This document shows, in pieces, positions 46,021-60,259 of a stretch of 64,000 nucleotides of DNA. How positions within the stretch are numbered: position 1 is the stretch's first letter; each line of letters opens with the position of its first letter. Under the pieces are notes generated by a model, which was given only the letters and a program-made list of their open reading frames with translations, did not search any database and was not told where the DNA came from. A program made the position numbers and the translations under genes. The stretch comes from Atopsyche davidsoni (taxonomy: Eukaryota > Arthropoda > Insecta > Trichoptera > Hydrobiosidae), in assembly GCA_022113835.1 (NCBI GenBank), contig JAILWY010000002.1, positions 4,690,501 through 4,754,500 on the forward strand, written 5' to 3'.

Positions 46021-49000
46021 AAACTGCTTTATTGTTTATGATGAAAATAAAACAACATGTAAAAAATAAGGATTTATTCACCTTACACCAAAAACCATTT
46101 TACAGATATTAAATTCAAAAGGTATTAACAAAATTGTAATCCTTAACACCTCACAAACAGCATTGAGCATGAATTACGTTTCAGAGAAGCAGATTTGAAC
46201 TGAAAATGTAACAAAACAAATACTAACTATGATTCTTTTCATGGCTTTATGGCACATTTACAAGTAATAGATGATACAAACCACTCGGGGGCAAAAGTAA
46301 CATAGTCCCGTTGCAAAACTCAAGTTTAAATGCCAAATATTTACAAGAAACCCTCCTACACTACACAAATAAAAAGGGATTTAAAATATTGGAAGATATC
46401 ATCAGGCACTGTCGGTGTCGTATTTACACTATTTATAAATATTTATTATATTAAATACTTAATTAACTTATTAGTATGATATTACTCTATGTTATATTCT
46501 GATGAAAATCAAAGCTCGTAGCGGCCGGCATTGCTTCTAGTAACTGCCCCTCTCCCTTGCAGCAGTGAACAGTGAATGTCTCGCACGTGCGAGCGAGGAA
46601 TCGTGATAAGATAAAGGTGGAATACAACACTCGACCCCGTCTAGAACGGTGCGGTCAGAATAGCTAATGACCGTAAACTCAACAAAAATCAATATATCAA
46701 CAATTTTTAAATATTTTTATAAATAACAGTAAAATCATACTCGGACTATCACTTCCTCACGAATGGATCGTTTTACAAAAATGCATACCGACTTGATATA
46801 TTGCTTTCTACACGTAGTATGGACTATCTATCACCTTGAGGTTTTACATTTTAAACTCTGCAATTCTGTCAAATAAAATAATCAACATTAAATATAATAC
46901 ACAAATCAGATCGACTGTCAACTCTTAATGAAACGGACAAAATCAAATGAGAGGTTTACAATCGGGGATAAATTTGTACAATCACACGAGTAGGAGAACA
47001 TGGTAATTTTGATAAATAGTAACTGCAAATCTTCAAAATCTATGAATAGTAAAATGAGTTCAATGAGTTGCTAAGTATTTATGATATATAATACAATTGT
47101 AACACTATAATGTCAAAATACTAACATTAATACAAAAATGAGATTTGGCAACTTGGATCATTTAAAAATTACATCATAAGATCTTTTCAATGCAAAATAC
47201 TTGGAAAAATACAATCTGTCATATGAAAATAATGAGTGAAAACAAAGCCAATCCTAAGAGCGTCGCGTGGCACGTTCAGTGAAAACTTAAGGGATCGAGT
47301 TAGTCAGTTACAAGTGCAGTTACTTCAACTGAGAAATAAAAAATATATTGATCATCTATTCCAATAAACATTAGTATCACAAAAGGGGCTGTGCCAACCG
47401 ACTTACCGTTAAAAATTATTCACTAAACTACAAATATCTTTAATGAATTAATTATTGAAATGTGAGCATACAACGATCTTTAGGCAGACAATGCATCCAT
47501 TATAAGAGATTAAAAATTACTTTTTACACACAAATACGGAAATCGTTGTTTAATTTAAGACTTACTGCGGAGACAATATTTTTTTAAAAGCCTGGCTATA
47601 CATTATGGCAAGTCAGCCTGTTTCTCACACAACTAAGCGAAATGGCTTTTGCCATGCGATTGCGTTGGATTAGTTTACACATATATGTATTTATATATAT
47701 GATTATTTCTAAGTTCTGTTGCTATTCATACAACCGCTCTGTTTATAGTCAGACCAATATAAGCATGTTGCATTGAATATACTGTATGATATTAAACTAG
47801 GTGCTGACCCAGGTAGGAGGCGATGGACCCATTATACATTTAAAAATCACCAACTAGTATACAAATAAAACAGAATGCAATTAACATTTATACATTTTAT
47901 AAATGCGGTAATACCCCATCAGCTCTACTTGACATAGCACTCCAATTCTTTCAAAGCTAAAATGATTCATACATTTTAATAAAAATAAACCAGAATTAAT
48001 GTTTTTACCGTGTAAAAAAATTACACAATAAAAACATCTTATGATCTAATTAAATGTTTAAAAAAGTGATTTGATTTCAAGACTTTGTTATGAAATAATT
48101 GTATACAATAGAATTTTTATATATTTTTTAGATTTTATACAAAGAGTACAAGACTGATGGCATTTAAAATTACAACACAAAAAATCACTGGCTTGTAAGT
48201 TCTTTAAACTTGTAGAGAATATTAAAAAAAATTATTTGGTTTCTTTAAAAAAAAATACATCAAATTAGCAGTTATATACAATAAAAGATTATTCTTTATA
48301 TATTCAATCTAAATGGAGTGACCTGAAAGATCAGATTTTTGCGCATGCAGATTTCTGATCATCACATCATGTTAACTGAATGTGTAAATAATAATAACTA
48401 AACTAGCCTTAGCATTAATTAGTAACAGTTGATAGTACAAGCTAATATTGCACACATTCATTAAATCTGTTTGAAAAGGATTACATTAATGAAAACATTT
48501 TCTACATTGGAAGTACTGCCATGTTTTTTAATTGATTATTATTGAAACAGTTGATTTGTTAACACTGATAATTCAGGGTATTACCATATTTAAAAATAAA
48601 TTTATCTACATATTACGGCAAGACATTTGTAAATATTAAAAAAAAAAAATTATAAAATAGCATTGTGTTGTAGATCTTGCGAATCAGGTCCGAACGTGCG
48701 ATGGTGGCATTGTTAGCATTTCATGCTGCAGCCGCACTTCTTCGGGACTTGTGACAAGGAGATGCCCCTGGACGAGAAGTTGTGTGCACCGTCCGCACGG
48801 ACTCAATTCACAAAATACACACTGTTTCATCAGTTGTGACATTTGAGTCACAAAATATATATTTAAAAAAAAAGATTTTAACAATAAATAAAAAAAAAAC
48901 AAAATATAGATAACACGGATTTAGATGAAATGTTTAGAACTTTAAATCTTTGCGTTTTAAGCACAAGACCTGACAACATGCACAAATATATATTTTTTAT

Positions 49001-49914
49001 TTATAAAAAGGTACTAATTATCTCACACGCTTCTTGCATTAGAATAAAGGTTTTTTAATTATTATTTTTAAGATTTAGGATAAGGGTTGTGGTTTAAAAA
49101 GTGCAGGAATATAATTAACAGTGAAAATTATTATATTTTACCAAAGTATTAATATCACTAATGCTAGAAATTCTCCTTAAAATTCAAGGTTAAAAAGAAA
49201 ATATCAAAGGACATTGACCTAACTTTTCCCAAATATCACAACCGCTTACCCAAAAATGTACACTTGAACAAGTTTACCTTCATCGCATCATTAGTTTAAT
49301 AAAGATATATTACTTTTCCATCACCGCTGGCATGACATGTTGCAATCAAAACGTGGGGAATAATTCATTCATATTATTCAAGTTATTATTTTACTAAGAA
49401 CTTATTTTCACTAGAAGCACAGAATAATCGTCATAATGACAAAAGAGATATTATACAAGTGAGTACGTTTGCCGGGGAGCGATCTTGAACATCCACCAGA
49501 ACACCGAGTCGGAGCTTTGCACGCTTACAAGTTTACACCTTTAAGGTCCCGGGGCCAACGGATAACAGTTAACCTAAAACATTCAGTTTACTGTCATGGA
49601 TTTTAAAAATAGTGCATTTTAGAGTCTCTACACACGACTTGTCAGCCTGCAGACGGAGATAATTAATACTTCAAGCGCGCGCCCCGGCCCAGCGAGTCGT
49701 CGCAACTGAACCTGCCAAAGGCGTGCGCGTGACGACCACAAACTGTCCATTATCTGCAGCTTTAGTGCTTTCTGTAGGCCCTGATAGTCGTGGCCGTGTG
49801 TGCGCATCCGGTCCATCGCCGGACGGCCTAGATGAGGTCCATACCGGAGAGAATGGCCCGAATAGTGTGGAGGGCGGGAGAGGGGCGGGGCGCAGGGGGG
49901 GCCCGGGCGGGGTA
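46021..49914 (-). other. Probable long 3' UTR of atlastin
   Basis: Downstream of the atlastin stop on the minus strand lie 3.9 kb without a gene. The minus-strand AATAAA sites at 46073-46078 and 46028-46033 would end a long 3' UTR. The 250 bp next to the stop are strikingly GC-rich (49660-49915), the rest AT-rich. A palindrome-like CTCGCACGTGCGAG lies at about 46576-46590. How much of this is transcribed is unknown. Confidence 0.45.
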
Positions 49915-52900
49915 TCACAACTGCTTGGGCTTGCCGTTAACGGCCTGCTGGGCCACATGCGCTGCGGCCTGCTGGATGCTTTGCTCCACGAATATCTGGT
50001 ATATCGGCTTTATTATCTGCAACCAACAAAGCCGGTGAATTAATCAAACAACAGCTCACTAGCTTCAATTTAGTCATTCTTTGAAATGATACCTCTCAAA
50101 AGAAAAACTAGAATAATCAAAGACATTTTAGAATAATTCAAAAAGCAAGTTTCCAACATTTTGGATTAAAAATATTTAGCTTATAAAAGCGAAAGTCTGT
50201 GTAATATAGTACACTCTAATTTATAAAAAAAAAACCACTTACATTCTCCCATAAGAATGTAGCCAACTCATCCAATTGAACACCCACTTCTCGAAGCTCC
50301 CCACTATATCTGTAAATAAAATTGAATACATAAATATATTTGCTCACCATATGAAACAAAAACAAAAAATTGTTAAGATATTGTAAATTTCTTATTGGGT
50401 TAAATTTTGTACACTACTTGGTAGTGTTTTTGTCAGTAATTATTACAACACATTGCTACTGAGATGAAAAGAAGAATACAAACCTAATGTAGGCCCAGAT
50501 GATGAGCACAATGAGGGAGGAGCCCATGGCGAGATTGCAGAGATTAGCGATGGAGTAGATGCCAACGAGGCCGAAGATGCCGCTGAGGATGTAGAAGAAC
50601 ATGGCAATCACAAAGAACACGGACGGGGTGCGAGCTGCCTTGAATATGTTCTTACTCTCATTGTGGGCTTTGTATTGGTTGAATGATTCTTCTAGATCCT
50701 GAAAAAGAGTTTATTATGTTTTAGTACATTTAAGATTTTATAAGATTCATTATGAGGGTACATTATTCTTGAAAGAGCTTATTACATCCTATCCCAAAAA
50801 TATAAATCATTAAATCTGATTTAATATTTATAAAAAACATATTGGCTTAGTATGAAAAATAATTACAAATGCATAGTTGAGTGTTAAACCTCATTTCATA
50901 GTGCTTGTTTTAATATTTACATTATTATTATCAATTATATACTCAGTTGACCTCCATGCATGTAAAAAATAAAAATAATGTTTTTTTACAATTAATAATT
51001 TTTTTTGTTTTTGGACAAAAAAATTACTTTGTTACTTTTCATTTTAACTTCAAAATATTGAACTCTATTTATTGAACAGCTAATTGATTGGCAATACATA
51101 ATTGTATGTCAGTACCCTGCCAAGCTGTTCTTTGTAGACCTCTGAGAACTCTTCTCCTCCCATTTTACGCTTGGCCTGAAAAGCGGCCAGGGCTTTGTCA
51201 CGAATGCGGTTGTGTTCCATCTCCAGCAGCTGCGTCTGCAGGAAAGGCCGGGGGCCACCGCACACCTCCTCCATCAGAACGTTGTACGTATCCTTGGCCT
51301 CAGCTACTGCGGTGAGGTTATTTGCTTCTGCTGTCGCCTAAAACCACAAATTAGTAAAACCTTGAGCCCATGACCTGCGCGGGTAGAAGTTACAGGAGTT
51401 TTTACAATGCAATTCACTGTTTACATGATTTCCTGGAGTATAAGTCTTTCCTCTATATTGCTAAAATACTGATAATATATTCCCATTTGAAAGTGCATTT
51501 TTTCCAAGGACTTTAACAAAGACTAGAAAATTTATATTATAAGCTATTAATATCCATTACATAAAAAAAACATTATCACTTCCAGATCAATTTTTTTACT
51601 AACCTAACAACTATGAATTGACTTTATTAAATAATAACCTATGAGTAGATAATGAGACAAAGTAGAATAATTATATTAGATACTCACCACGAGCATTGAC
51701 TTAGGTTCGGGAAGCTCATTTCCTTTGTAAATACTAATATATGACTTGAAGTACTGCACGAGATCTCTCGCCTTCACTCGCTGTCCGTTGATTTCTTTGA
51801 GTACGAGGTTATTGGGGGATAGGAGCATGGGGACCATTTTTTTCAAACACTTTTTGAAATCTGTTTCAATATCTGAAAAAGAAAAATGTTTAATGAATCA
51901 TTTCTCACATCTGCCCGCGGCACCAATTAAAAACCCATTAGAAGTTTAGGAGAGTGAGATTCTAAAATTTTTGGCAACATATTGAGACAGTGGGATGATT
52001 AGAACATCAAGGATGAAAAAAAAAATCAGTAAACAATGTTGACAAATTACTTATCTTATGAAAATAAGCCATGCACAAACTTTCCACAAGTTACGTATTA
52101 TCATACAATCAGAAAATAGTAACTCTCACCTCAAATACTATGGATTTTTGGTATACTGACTTATTTTCAACACTCTGCCTTGTTTTTAGAGCCCGATTGT
52201 ATTATTTTTAAATTTCGTATATACAGCGTAATTTTTTTTTTTAAGAGTATTGTGTATTTTATTAGCTCGTTGAGTTAAGAATGCATTGTATGTAAAATAC
52301 ATAGCATCAATAATATAAAACTCAAGATGATGTAACTGCGAGGTTTACAAGTGTAATGGTAATTGTAGCATACCTGATAATCTTCCATCAAAGTTGGGAT
52401 TTGTAGCGACGTTGAGTCCGGGGTGAGGCATTAAGTAACAGGCTATTTCGGTGAAGCAGGAGGTTATATGTTTTCTGAGTGATTGTAGTTCTGGGTGTTG
52501 TTTCTCTGAGACCTGAAATGTTATAAAAATAACATCAGATATGACAAGTATTATCTGCTCCTGGTACTATTTCTATCATGACTAAACAGATGCTTTCATG
52601 GGAACTGCTGACTCAATACGTGCCCATCATGAAATCTATTATAGAACCTGATGTGGTGAGATAAATGGAGCTCAAAACCTTACAACCCTCTGTGAATATT
52701 CAAAAAATTTAAAATTATGATGTTCATACTCAGATTTGATAAGAGTGGAATCTTTGAAATTTTCTCAAGAAATCAGACAAGTGTCCTCAATAAAATTAAG
52801 TCATTAAGAAGCCATTTTATAGACTTGGCTTATTTCTATTGTAAAGCAATGAACCTCAAAAGGCATTTCTTGTAATAGTATTAAAAATTATACTAAACAT

Positions 52901-54271
52901 TGGAGATCTATTTACCTTTAATCTTCGTTCTAGTATTTTCTGTCCTCCTTCGGCTCCGTATGGAGATTCGTAGGGGAAGCTCCAGTCTCTCACCAAAAAC
53001 TGTAGCCTCTGGAATGGTTTCCTGCCGCTGTCTGCCAGCGCCAGGCGGCCGTACTCTGTGAACAGCTGAGGATATTTCCCATCAAAACAATGCGCAAGAA
53101 AATCATAAAACAAAACTTTAAAATGAAAAAAATATCGTAAAAAGTAACGTGTGAGTAATATAATAGATTTTAATAACATGGTGAAAAGCAAAACGTTTTA
53201 GTTCTGGTTCTGGTTAATTTTATGAAAATAATGCTGATAAATTTGAGAATCAATAGGACATAAGCTATAACTGGCTAAACCTATAAATGAGTAAAAGAAA
53301 AAAATCTAATGTTTGTCAGATGAACTTACCTGGAGGTGCTGGAGGTCATCCTCCTGTATGTTCTGTGAAAGGTTGTAAATCTGCACAGAGGAGATCATGG
53401 TGCTGAGGGCGAACACCGTGGCGCAGTCCCTCACCGTGCTCTCACTGTCGAAGGAGCCTTGCGTGTCCATTAGCACAACCGCCACCTGAAATCACACTTG
53501 TGAGACTCGAATTTCTGAAACATTTCAATTATTTATCCAAAATAATTAGACACACACTGATTTTTTTATGATGTACACGATGATGCATTGAAATATATTT
53601 TAATACAACAAATATTTTATTTGAACTAATTTTGCAAAAACTATACTTAAACACAGTTTATTTTTTTGTAAGTGAACGATTCATATCTTTGAAATTATCA
53701 GTGTGGTCTAGAAAATAAGAATAAGCTGCATATTGATAGATGCCAAAAAAAAAAAGTTAAATGTATTATAAGACATGCTTTCTAGAAAATTTTGTTTAAA
53801 TGCTCATGATCAAGAAGTTCTGTATTATGTTACAATGTAAAAATTGTTATAACTTATCGTGGAGATTATTTAAACTCTGCCAAAGGCTTTAGCAAAATGA
53901 ATTTTTACATTGTTTGAACATGAGATAATGTGAGATGAATTATATTATATAATGAAAGTAAGATTCTAAAAATGTATATATATTTTTAAAGAATCGACAA
54001 ATATTAATGCTATCTATATTACTATTGTTAAAAATATATATTTTGTAGCATTTAATAAAGTTTGTAGAACAGAACTCAAAATCAAAAAGTATGCGATACA
54101 AGGTATATTGTAAGCTAGTACCTTCTCTCCGTTGCTAAGCTGTGTGAGGAAGATCTCGGACCAGATGAGAATGCCGGTGGTGTCTCGCTCGGAGCCGCCA
54201 CGCCAGCTGAAGCCTTCCAGCGGACTGTCTTCTGTGCCTAGCCACTCGTTCCCCGTCTCCTTCAGGTTATA
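49915..54271 (-). CDS. atl: Atlastin, ER-membrane fusion GTPase, 3' nine exons (461 aa visible)
   Basis: Atlastin is a dynamin-superfamily GTPase that tethers and fuses ER tubules. Minus-strand coding exons: 54122-54271, 53330-53485, 52916-53065, 52374-52512, 51688-51872, 51116-51337, 50484-50698, 50243-50309, 49915-50016; all phases agree. Visible in order: the G2 region ([17 protein letters not shown]), G3 DTQG in [15 protein letters not shown], the G4-type segment [15 protein letters not shown], the helical middle domain, two closely spaced transmembrane helices in exon 50484-50698 ([20 protein letters not shown] and [15 protein letters not shown]), and a short cytosolic tail with a conserved-type amphipathic helix. 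The P-loop (GKS) exon is missing: scanning 54.3-64 kb on the minus strand for codons encoding GKS gave none in a fitting context, so the first coding exon(s) lie beyond the right edge. Partial gene, otherwise intact. Confidence 0.95.
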
Positions 54272-57200
54272 CTGGAAAGAGGACACACAAAATATGAGAC
54301 ACGAGACAAATGAATAAAACATATTATATTCCGATCTGTTAAAATATAGAGTTACATAATATTGTAGGTTTTTTTGTTTATTGTATCTAAATGAGTGTTA
54401 TGATAGCTGTTTCGAATGATTTTCTAAAATAAAAAATTGCATTTCATATAATAATTATGCTTGTATATTTTTTTGATTAAATGCAGTTTTTGAATCAACT
54501 ACTTTCAGAGATGTCCTCGCTTTAAGAGGTTGAGATTGACAACAAACGAAGATCAATGAATATGACCTTACACCTTAACAATACCAGTGTTATATCAATT
54601 CTTGTCAACTAACCTCTCAGAGCTAAGAATTTTAATTTAAGTTCACATTGGCTATTTGAAAAATAAAGACATTACAACATACAACTAGAGGTGGAAATGA
54701 TCGAAGATAGTTAATAGGCTTATTTAGCGGAGGATTACTTCAATAGCTTTGAACAATTAAGTAAGAAATTTTAAGTTTATTTCATATGTGAATTTAAAGC
54801 AATGATTATTTTTAGTTTAGTTAAGTTTTAGATAAATTTATGTACTTAAAATTAAATTTAAAAAATAAGTATACAGAATATGTCCGATGTATTTAGATAG
54901 CAATAAAATTAGCATAAAAATTATTCTCAAATAAAATAAGTTAAGAAACGTTTATATCTATGTTTATGTATTAGTCAATCAAGATGCTTATTTATTACCC
55001 ATTACAGGGTTATTATATTTACTAATATGATTAGGCACATTAGTTCATATATAGAAGATGATTTAAAGAAACTCTCAGAAAAATATCATCGTGATCCCAC
55101 ACAAATCACAATGATATTTTTCTGAGAGTTTCTTTAAATCATCTTCTATATATGAACTAATGTGCCTAATCATATTAGTTAAGAAACGTTGGTTAATTTT
55201 CTTACTTCTTTTGTGAATTTCACTGTCTTACTCTAACCACAAGTGCAGATTACATGTCATTTGCACAAGAATATGTGAATCATTCGTTTATTATCATAAG
55301 ACACATTGTACAGCATAGATTTGATTTACTCAAACAAGGATTAGCGAGGTATTCATTCTTCGAAGAAAGCATCTATTTACAATCTCATTTTCAATTCAAA
55401 CATTACTCTATACCACTCACGGAGAAACAAATTAATACGAGTATCCTAGCAATTCAATCAGTTATGAAAACAATTCGGAACGGAGGTCGAAAAACCCATT
55501 TCGAAAGTCGCCCAAATAATTGCCATGACTTTAAAAAAAATGTATCGGTTTTTTTAGTGGGCGAAAAAAATCGATTTGCGGGCTTAGATGGCGCGAGCTT
55601 CTAGGGGCGTCAATCAACGCAGTCTATTCATAGCGCTCATTTCCGAAAGGCTATCAAAACGACCCAACCCTACCTGGCGCGGCAGGCCAGGTATCACAAA
55701 TGACGTTTTTTATTTCAATGCAAAAAGAAGGTAATTTCAAGTAAACACGCCGAGTTCACGCCTGGGAAAAATTTTCGAAAAAAGGCCAAAAACTGTTGAA
55801 ATCGAGACTCTGTTTCTATATATGACGAGAGCGAGTTTTAAACATTTTTTACTTTATTTACCTTTAGAATGGAAAACGTGAATTCCAGCAAAACAATAAT
55901 AATAAAAAAAATGTATTATTTATTTTTTACTTGCCAATTCTTCGTATCAACTTCATTCGTTTTCCAAGAACTATTTATTATATATAATTGAAAAAAAAAA
56001 TCGTGTTATTTTACAATTTCTGTTTATTTGTCTAACGACATTCAATGGTTAAAAAAATGCGAGGATGCGACAAATTTAAATCTTTTCAGTACTCGCAATG
56101 TACATTCAGTACAGCATAAAAATTTCTGCGATTCTAGCTACGCCGCCAGTTCGTGAGTGAATATAATTGAAACGAAGTGAAATTTATACGTTATAGTTTA
56201 TTGTTTTTCGTCCGCCGCTCCCGGTGGGGAGAGAGGCCCGTCTCCTTCGGATGATTTATTGATAACCGGAGCTGTATTTTTGGAAACAGTTCGTCTCGAG
56301 AGCGCCTCCTCCGCTGTTGACAACAGACAGATCATTCGCACAGGAGTACACGCGGCTGTGTTTAATTTAGAATTGAGGTGCGCCTGTTAAACTGTGCCAG
56401 GTTAGAAATGTTTCAGCGAAACGTGAAGTTGTAGCCTAAAAATCACATCGCTGCGTGCGGGAGCAGGCCTTTTTTCCTATCGCATACATGAGTATTATCC
56501 TAATAAATTTAAAATGTAAAAAAAAAATACTATCGTACGGTAGTGGTGGATATCACTCGCTTTTAGTATATAATGATGGATATCATTTGCCTGGAGTTGG
56601 CCCGTAAAATTTTAGGAGCCTAAGATCTCCAATTAATCAAGTGAATGCATTTCTGTTTACATATTAAATAGTAAGCTATTTAATAGGAAAAAGTGGGCGC
56701 TGTGATTTCGGCGACAGCAGGGGTGTTGTGGGGTAACAAGGATAAGAGAATCAGGGAACAAATAGAAACTGGATAGCTGAGGGATAATCAACGATACTAT
56801 ATCGAAAACACTAAAAATAACCTCAGGGGTTCCAGAAAAAAAACTAACCAACAGGCCAACAAACCAATTTTTTGAATATTCAGTAAATCCGCATTTTTCT
56901 CATGTGGGAATCGTTTACCCAAAAGCATCGCCAAGCCGCACAAATGTGTTGCGAACAAAACCACGCGCGGCTCGATTGCACACAAACGAGGCTCGTCTCC
57001 GCATGCAGCAATAAAACTAAGCAAACGTGCGATTCACACCGCGCGAGAAGTCATCATTCCTTCTCGCCCAATTTAAATAATGAATTTCCACGGCCGGCGA
57101 TAAAGCAATCGCTTCTAATTGCTTGCCTAACAGCCCATTGTGTGCGGTGCGAGTTTCCCGGTTACTTGCACCGTGGGAGCGCGCAGCCGGGCGCGGTGCG

Positions 57201-57300
57201 GGGCGAGTGTCGCGGCCCGCAAACTGCACCGAGGAGCGCACGCCGCCTCGCATCCGACACCTGACACACGAGATACTGAAGCCACGATTCACATAGCTAC
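54272..57300. other. Atlastin upstream or intronic DNA
   Basis: Apart from the inverted repeat at 55021, I see no gene. GC-richer patches occur at 55550-55690, 56130-56400 and 56900-57290. The last is strongly CpG-rich and might be a promoter or 5' UTR exon, but no coding exon of atlastin could be placed here. Confidence 0.45.
55021..55179. repeat. Perfect 69-bp inverted repeat with 21-bp spacer
   Basis: Arms 55021-55089 and 55111-55179 are exact reverse complements. A 14-bp direct repeat (AGTTAAGAAACGTT) lies at 54939-54952 and 55177-55190, overlapping the right arm end by three bases. It shares no sequence with the foldback family at 2494 and 38917. It could be the tail of a 224-bp insertion with a 14-bp target duplication, a template-switch product, or an assembly artefact. 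Confidence 0.9.
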
Positions 57301-57829
57301 TCTTACCATGCAATATTACGATCCAATTATAATTATTATAATTGGCAGTATATGGCAATATGACCGAGTTGATCTGTGACCGATGTCACGCTCTCAACTA
57401 AAACATACTTTTTTCACCTGAAGAAGAGACAATATTCCTTTCTTGTATACTAAGTGACCGGTTTTTAGATTTCTGTTCCAACTATCCAATTTAAGTCAAA
57501 GAATAACAAATGCGTATTTGATATCTTTTGTAAAGCGTTGTTTGGATTTTGAGGACAAAAAATAAAGAAAGTAGACACTAGAAAAGCGTGTATTGCAAGT
57601 AACTTTTTTTTTGTATATGAAAATTGTATCGCCATGAATTCAATATTAAAGTCGAGTACACACAATTCGTACTACTTTTCAAAGGAGAAAAGTGTGTCAA
57701 CATGCATCTTAAGAACATTTTTACAAATAAAAAAAAAAACGTCTTCATTCACAAGGCCGAACCCAGACCGGATACAGTTTGATACATTTCTAGATTTATC
57801 TGCTCAATTATCCCAAAGAGTCTAGTAGG

Positions 57830-58029
57830 ATTGTAAGAGAAGCGGTCGCCCTCGGTCTGGTTCCGAAGGGGCCGAATCAGCAGTACTGCATCAGCGACGT
57901 CCGTCTCATCAGGGGGCTCGGCACCGAGGACAGCCGGAGGAAGGAGACCGGCGCGGCACCAGCGGCACCAGCGGCGCGCCAGGTGTGAAGAGCAAATCGC
58001 TCGCGAAAATGGTGCAGTGGCTCACCAGG
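57830..58029 (+). other. CpG-rich block with a possible first coding exon
   Basis: A CpG-rich block ends in GCGAAAATGGTG, a good start context, and the open frame MVQWLTR runs straight into a strong donor (CACCAGG followed by GTAAGAG, exon end about 58029). This could be a first coding exon of a plus-strand gene whose other exons are outside the window. The block is also open in other frames, which is common in GC-rich DNA, so confidence is low. Confidence 0.2.
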
Positions 58030-59329
58030 GTAAGAGCGGAGATCCACCGAGCAGGTAATTGAGATGCTATCAGCAGTCAGCGCGGCGAGGTTTATGACAT
58101 GCAACGGGTGTTTTATTTTTTTAAATTTATCTTATGATAATAAAAAAATAAAAAAACTCAGTGGCGTGCGATCCACAAAGTCAATAAAGCAGCGCAAGCA
58201 CTGACACATATTTTTCATAATAAAAATATATACCCATTTTCTATATTATTGGAGTTCTGCGTTTATTTGTGTATCCCAAAAAGCAAAAGATTAGATTTTA
58301 CTACATTACAATTATTTATTACAACCGAAATCTTCTGTACGCCACCATCAAAAGGATCCATATCAAATCGAAGTCATAACCCTAAGTATAATATGCAAGT
58401 TTCGTAATACTCAAAAATCTCGGTAATGGGAAGTCTCGCTGTACTAGCCGGCAGCAAAAGAGTGTAGTATAAAAGTTTCATAATGCTCAAATCTACCGAT
58501 AGTGAGGATCAGGAAGTGTCGCCATATTGCTATAGATAGAAGTCCTAATAGAGATTCGGTCAAAACAGCCATAACATGTCCGCAATTAATCTCCACGGAG
58601 CGGCAAGTCCTCTTGGCGTCACCTACACCTGGCTCGGTGGAGAGGGGCGACTAATTCTGTCTGCGTGACGTCAGCCGCGCGCCGTCCCTCCTGGAGCCGG
58701 TGTGAAGTCGTGAGAGGCCATGATGTCATGAGCACCAGCGTCGCCAACCCGAGAAACTGCGCAGTCATTGAGCTGCAGGCACAGGTAGCTAGACTGGTCT
58801 TAGCGGCTGTGCGGCTCTGCGAACTCTTGGCGCAGTTGTATTTTCAATCACTTTATTTGTCGTTAAATATAAAAATAAAAAAGCATGAATATATATATAT
58901 GTGTTGTTATTAACAAACATATTAAAAATTACCAAAACAATAATTTATACTCAATAGTTTTACTGGGTTTCTAATCTGAGCGTGGTATTCATCGAATTTA
59001 AAATAACCCCAATAAATCACTTAAATCATTTAAAATATCACCACTAGTTGATAGTGTGTATTTTTATGTAAAATAATATTTTTTAAATTATTTATTTAAA
59101 AAAAAAATGGGAGTCTCATAGGTATTGTGTACCGCACGCCACTGCGAGATACTTTAGATATTTGTAAGCGTCACGGACATCTATTAGATAGCTACGCTGC
59201 CTGACCTATGCAAGTTTCTGAAGTGCAACCAAGTTTGCATTGCCACTAACGCAAATAGATTAAAGCCGAGTATATTAAACTTAACAGGACCCGGGGACCC
59301 ACACAACCATTCACTCTGAGAAAACCACG

Positions 59330-59400
59330 AACGGACGTATGTTTAGCGAGATGGTCACCAACCTCCTCTGAGAAGAGACACCCGAAGAGGAATATTAAAC
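59330..59400 (+). mobile_element. LINE 3'-end fragment, plus strand
   Basis: Encodes EMVTNLL and a stop, with GTCACCAACCTCCTCTGAG (59354-59372), the same end motif as the LINE copies at 11961-17060. Confidence 0.6.
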
Positions 59401-60259
59401 CTGAAGGAGATTCTGAAGGCCAACAGCACGAAAAGAGATTTTTCAAACAAAGCTTTATGGAGTCGACCCGCGGAAGCAGACACCCTTGCCGCCCGCAGTG
59501 TGGATTGCGGATCCAATTTTATGCTATCATCTATCATATTCTGCTATAAATTTGCAGAAGCAATCGGAAAACTTATAAATCAATCACGCTGCAAGTGGAT
59601 GGTTGTAGTTAATCTGCTCTTGGGCAATCAATCAGCCGGTATTAGAAGAGACCGCCTGATTGATTGGCGTTCTACAATCTGTTAAAAAAAAGTCTACTGT
59701 CAACACGCAAAAGCAGACGCCCTTTGGAGAAAACGACCAAAGTTTAAGACACGACTTGGATTGCGATTCAATATCCGCTCGGTTTCAGACAGTGAATTTT
59801 CTAAAAAATTTCATAATACTAATTTTATGACATGAATAAATTATAAAATAAAAACCTGCACAGTAAAAAAAAATTCAGAGTTCAATATCAAACTCTATCT
59901 ATATTCATTCAGATCGGCCAAGTCAATGGCCGGGAGATAACGAGGAAAGCTGCGGTAATGAGCGCTCTCGGCCTTCAAGTGTCGGTCGACCTTATAATGA
60001 CCTGAAAATCCCCTCGAAGGGTGAAAACATTTTTGTCAACATCGTCTTTGTGATCTCACTTGTCCGGCTCACCGTATTCGATAATCGAAGTATTTCTTTG
60101 TTGTGAAATGCGACGAGTTTGAGACACTAGCATCAATTTTTTCTTTCTTTCAAAACAAAGGCAATAACACAAGCACAGACAGCAGCTTTTGCATTTTTTA
60201 CGACAAACTTAAAATCGATAGTTTAATGTTGACAGTTTAACGTCTAAAAGTACTGACGT

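Noticed and set aside
49628..49958. 95-96-codon minus-strand frames overlapping the atlastin stop
   Set aside because: They are out of frame with atlastin and owe their length to GC-rich DNA. The frame directly after the atlastin TGA closes after 28 codons, so I do not call readthrough here.
55254..55604. 116-codon plus-strand open frame
   Set aside because: No recognisable motif, no splice or promoter context, and a composition expected of chance; it lies next to an inverted repeat in non-coding DNA.
57877..58104. 75-codon minus-strand frame that might be an atlastin 5' exon
   Set aside because: It has no P-loop (GKS) or other atlastin N-terminal feature and lacks a matching donor.
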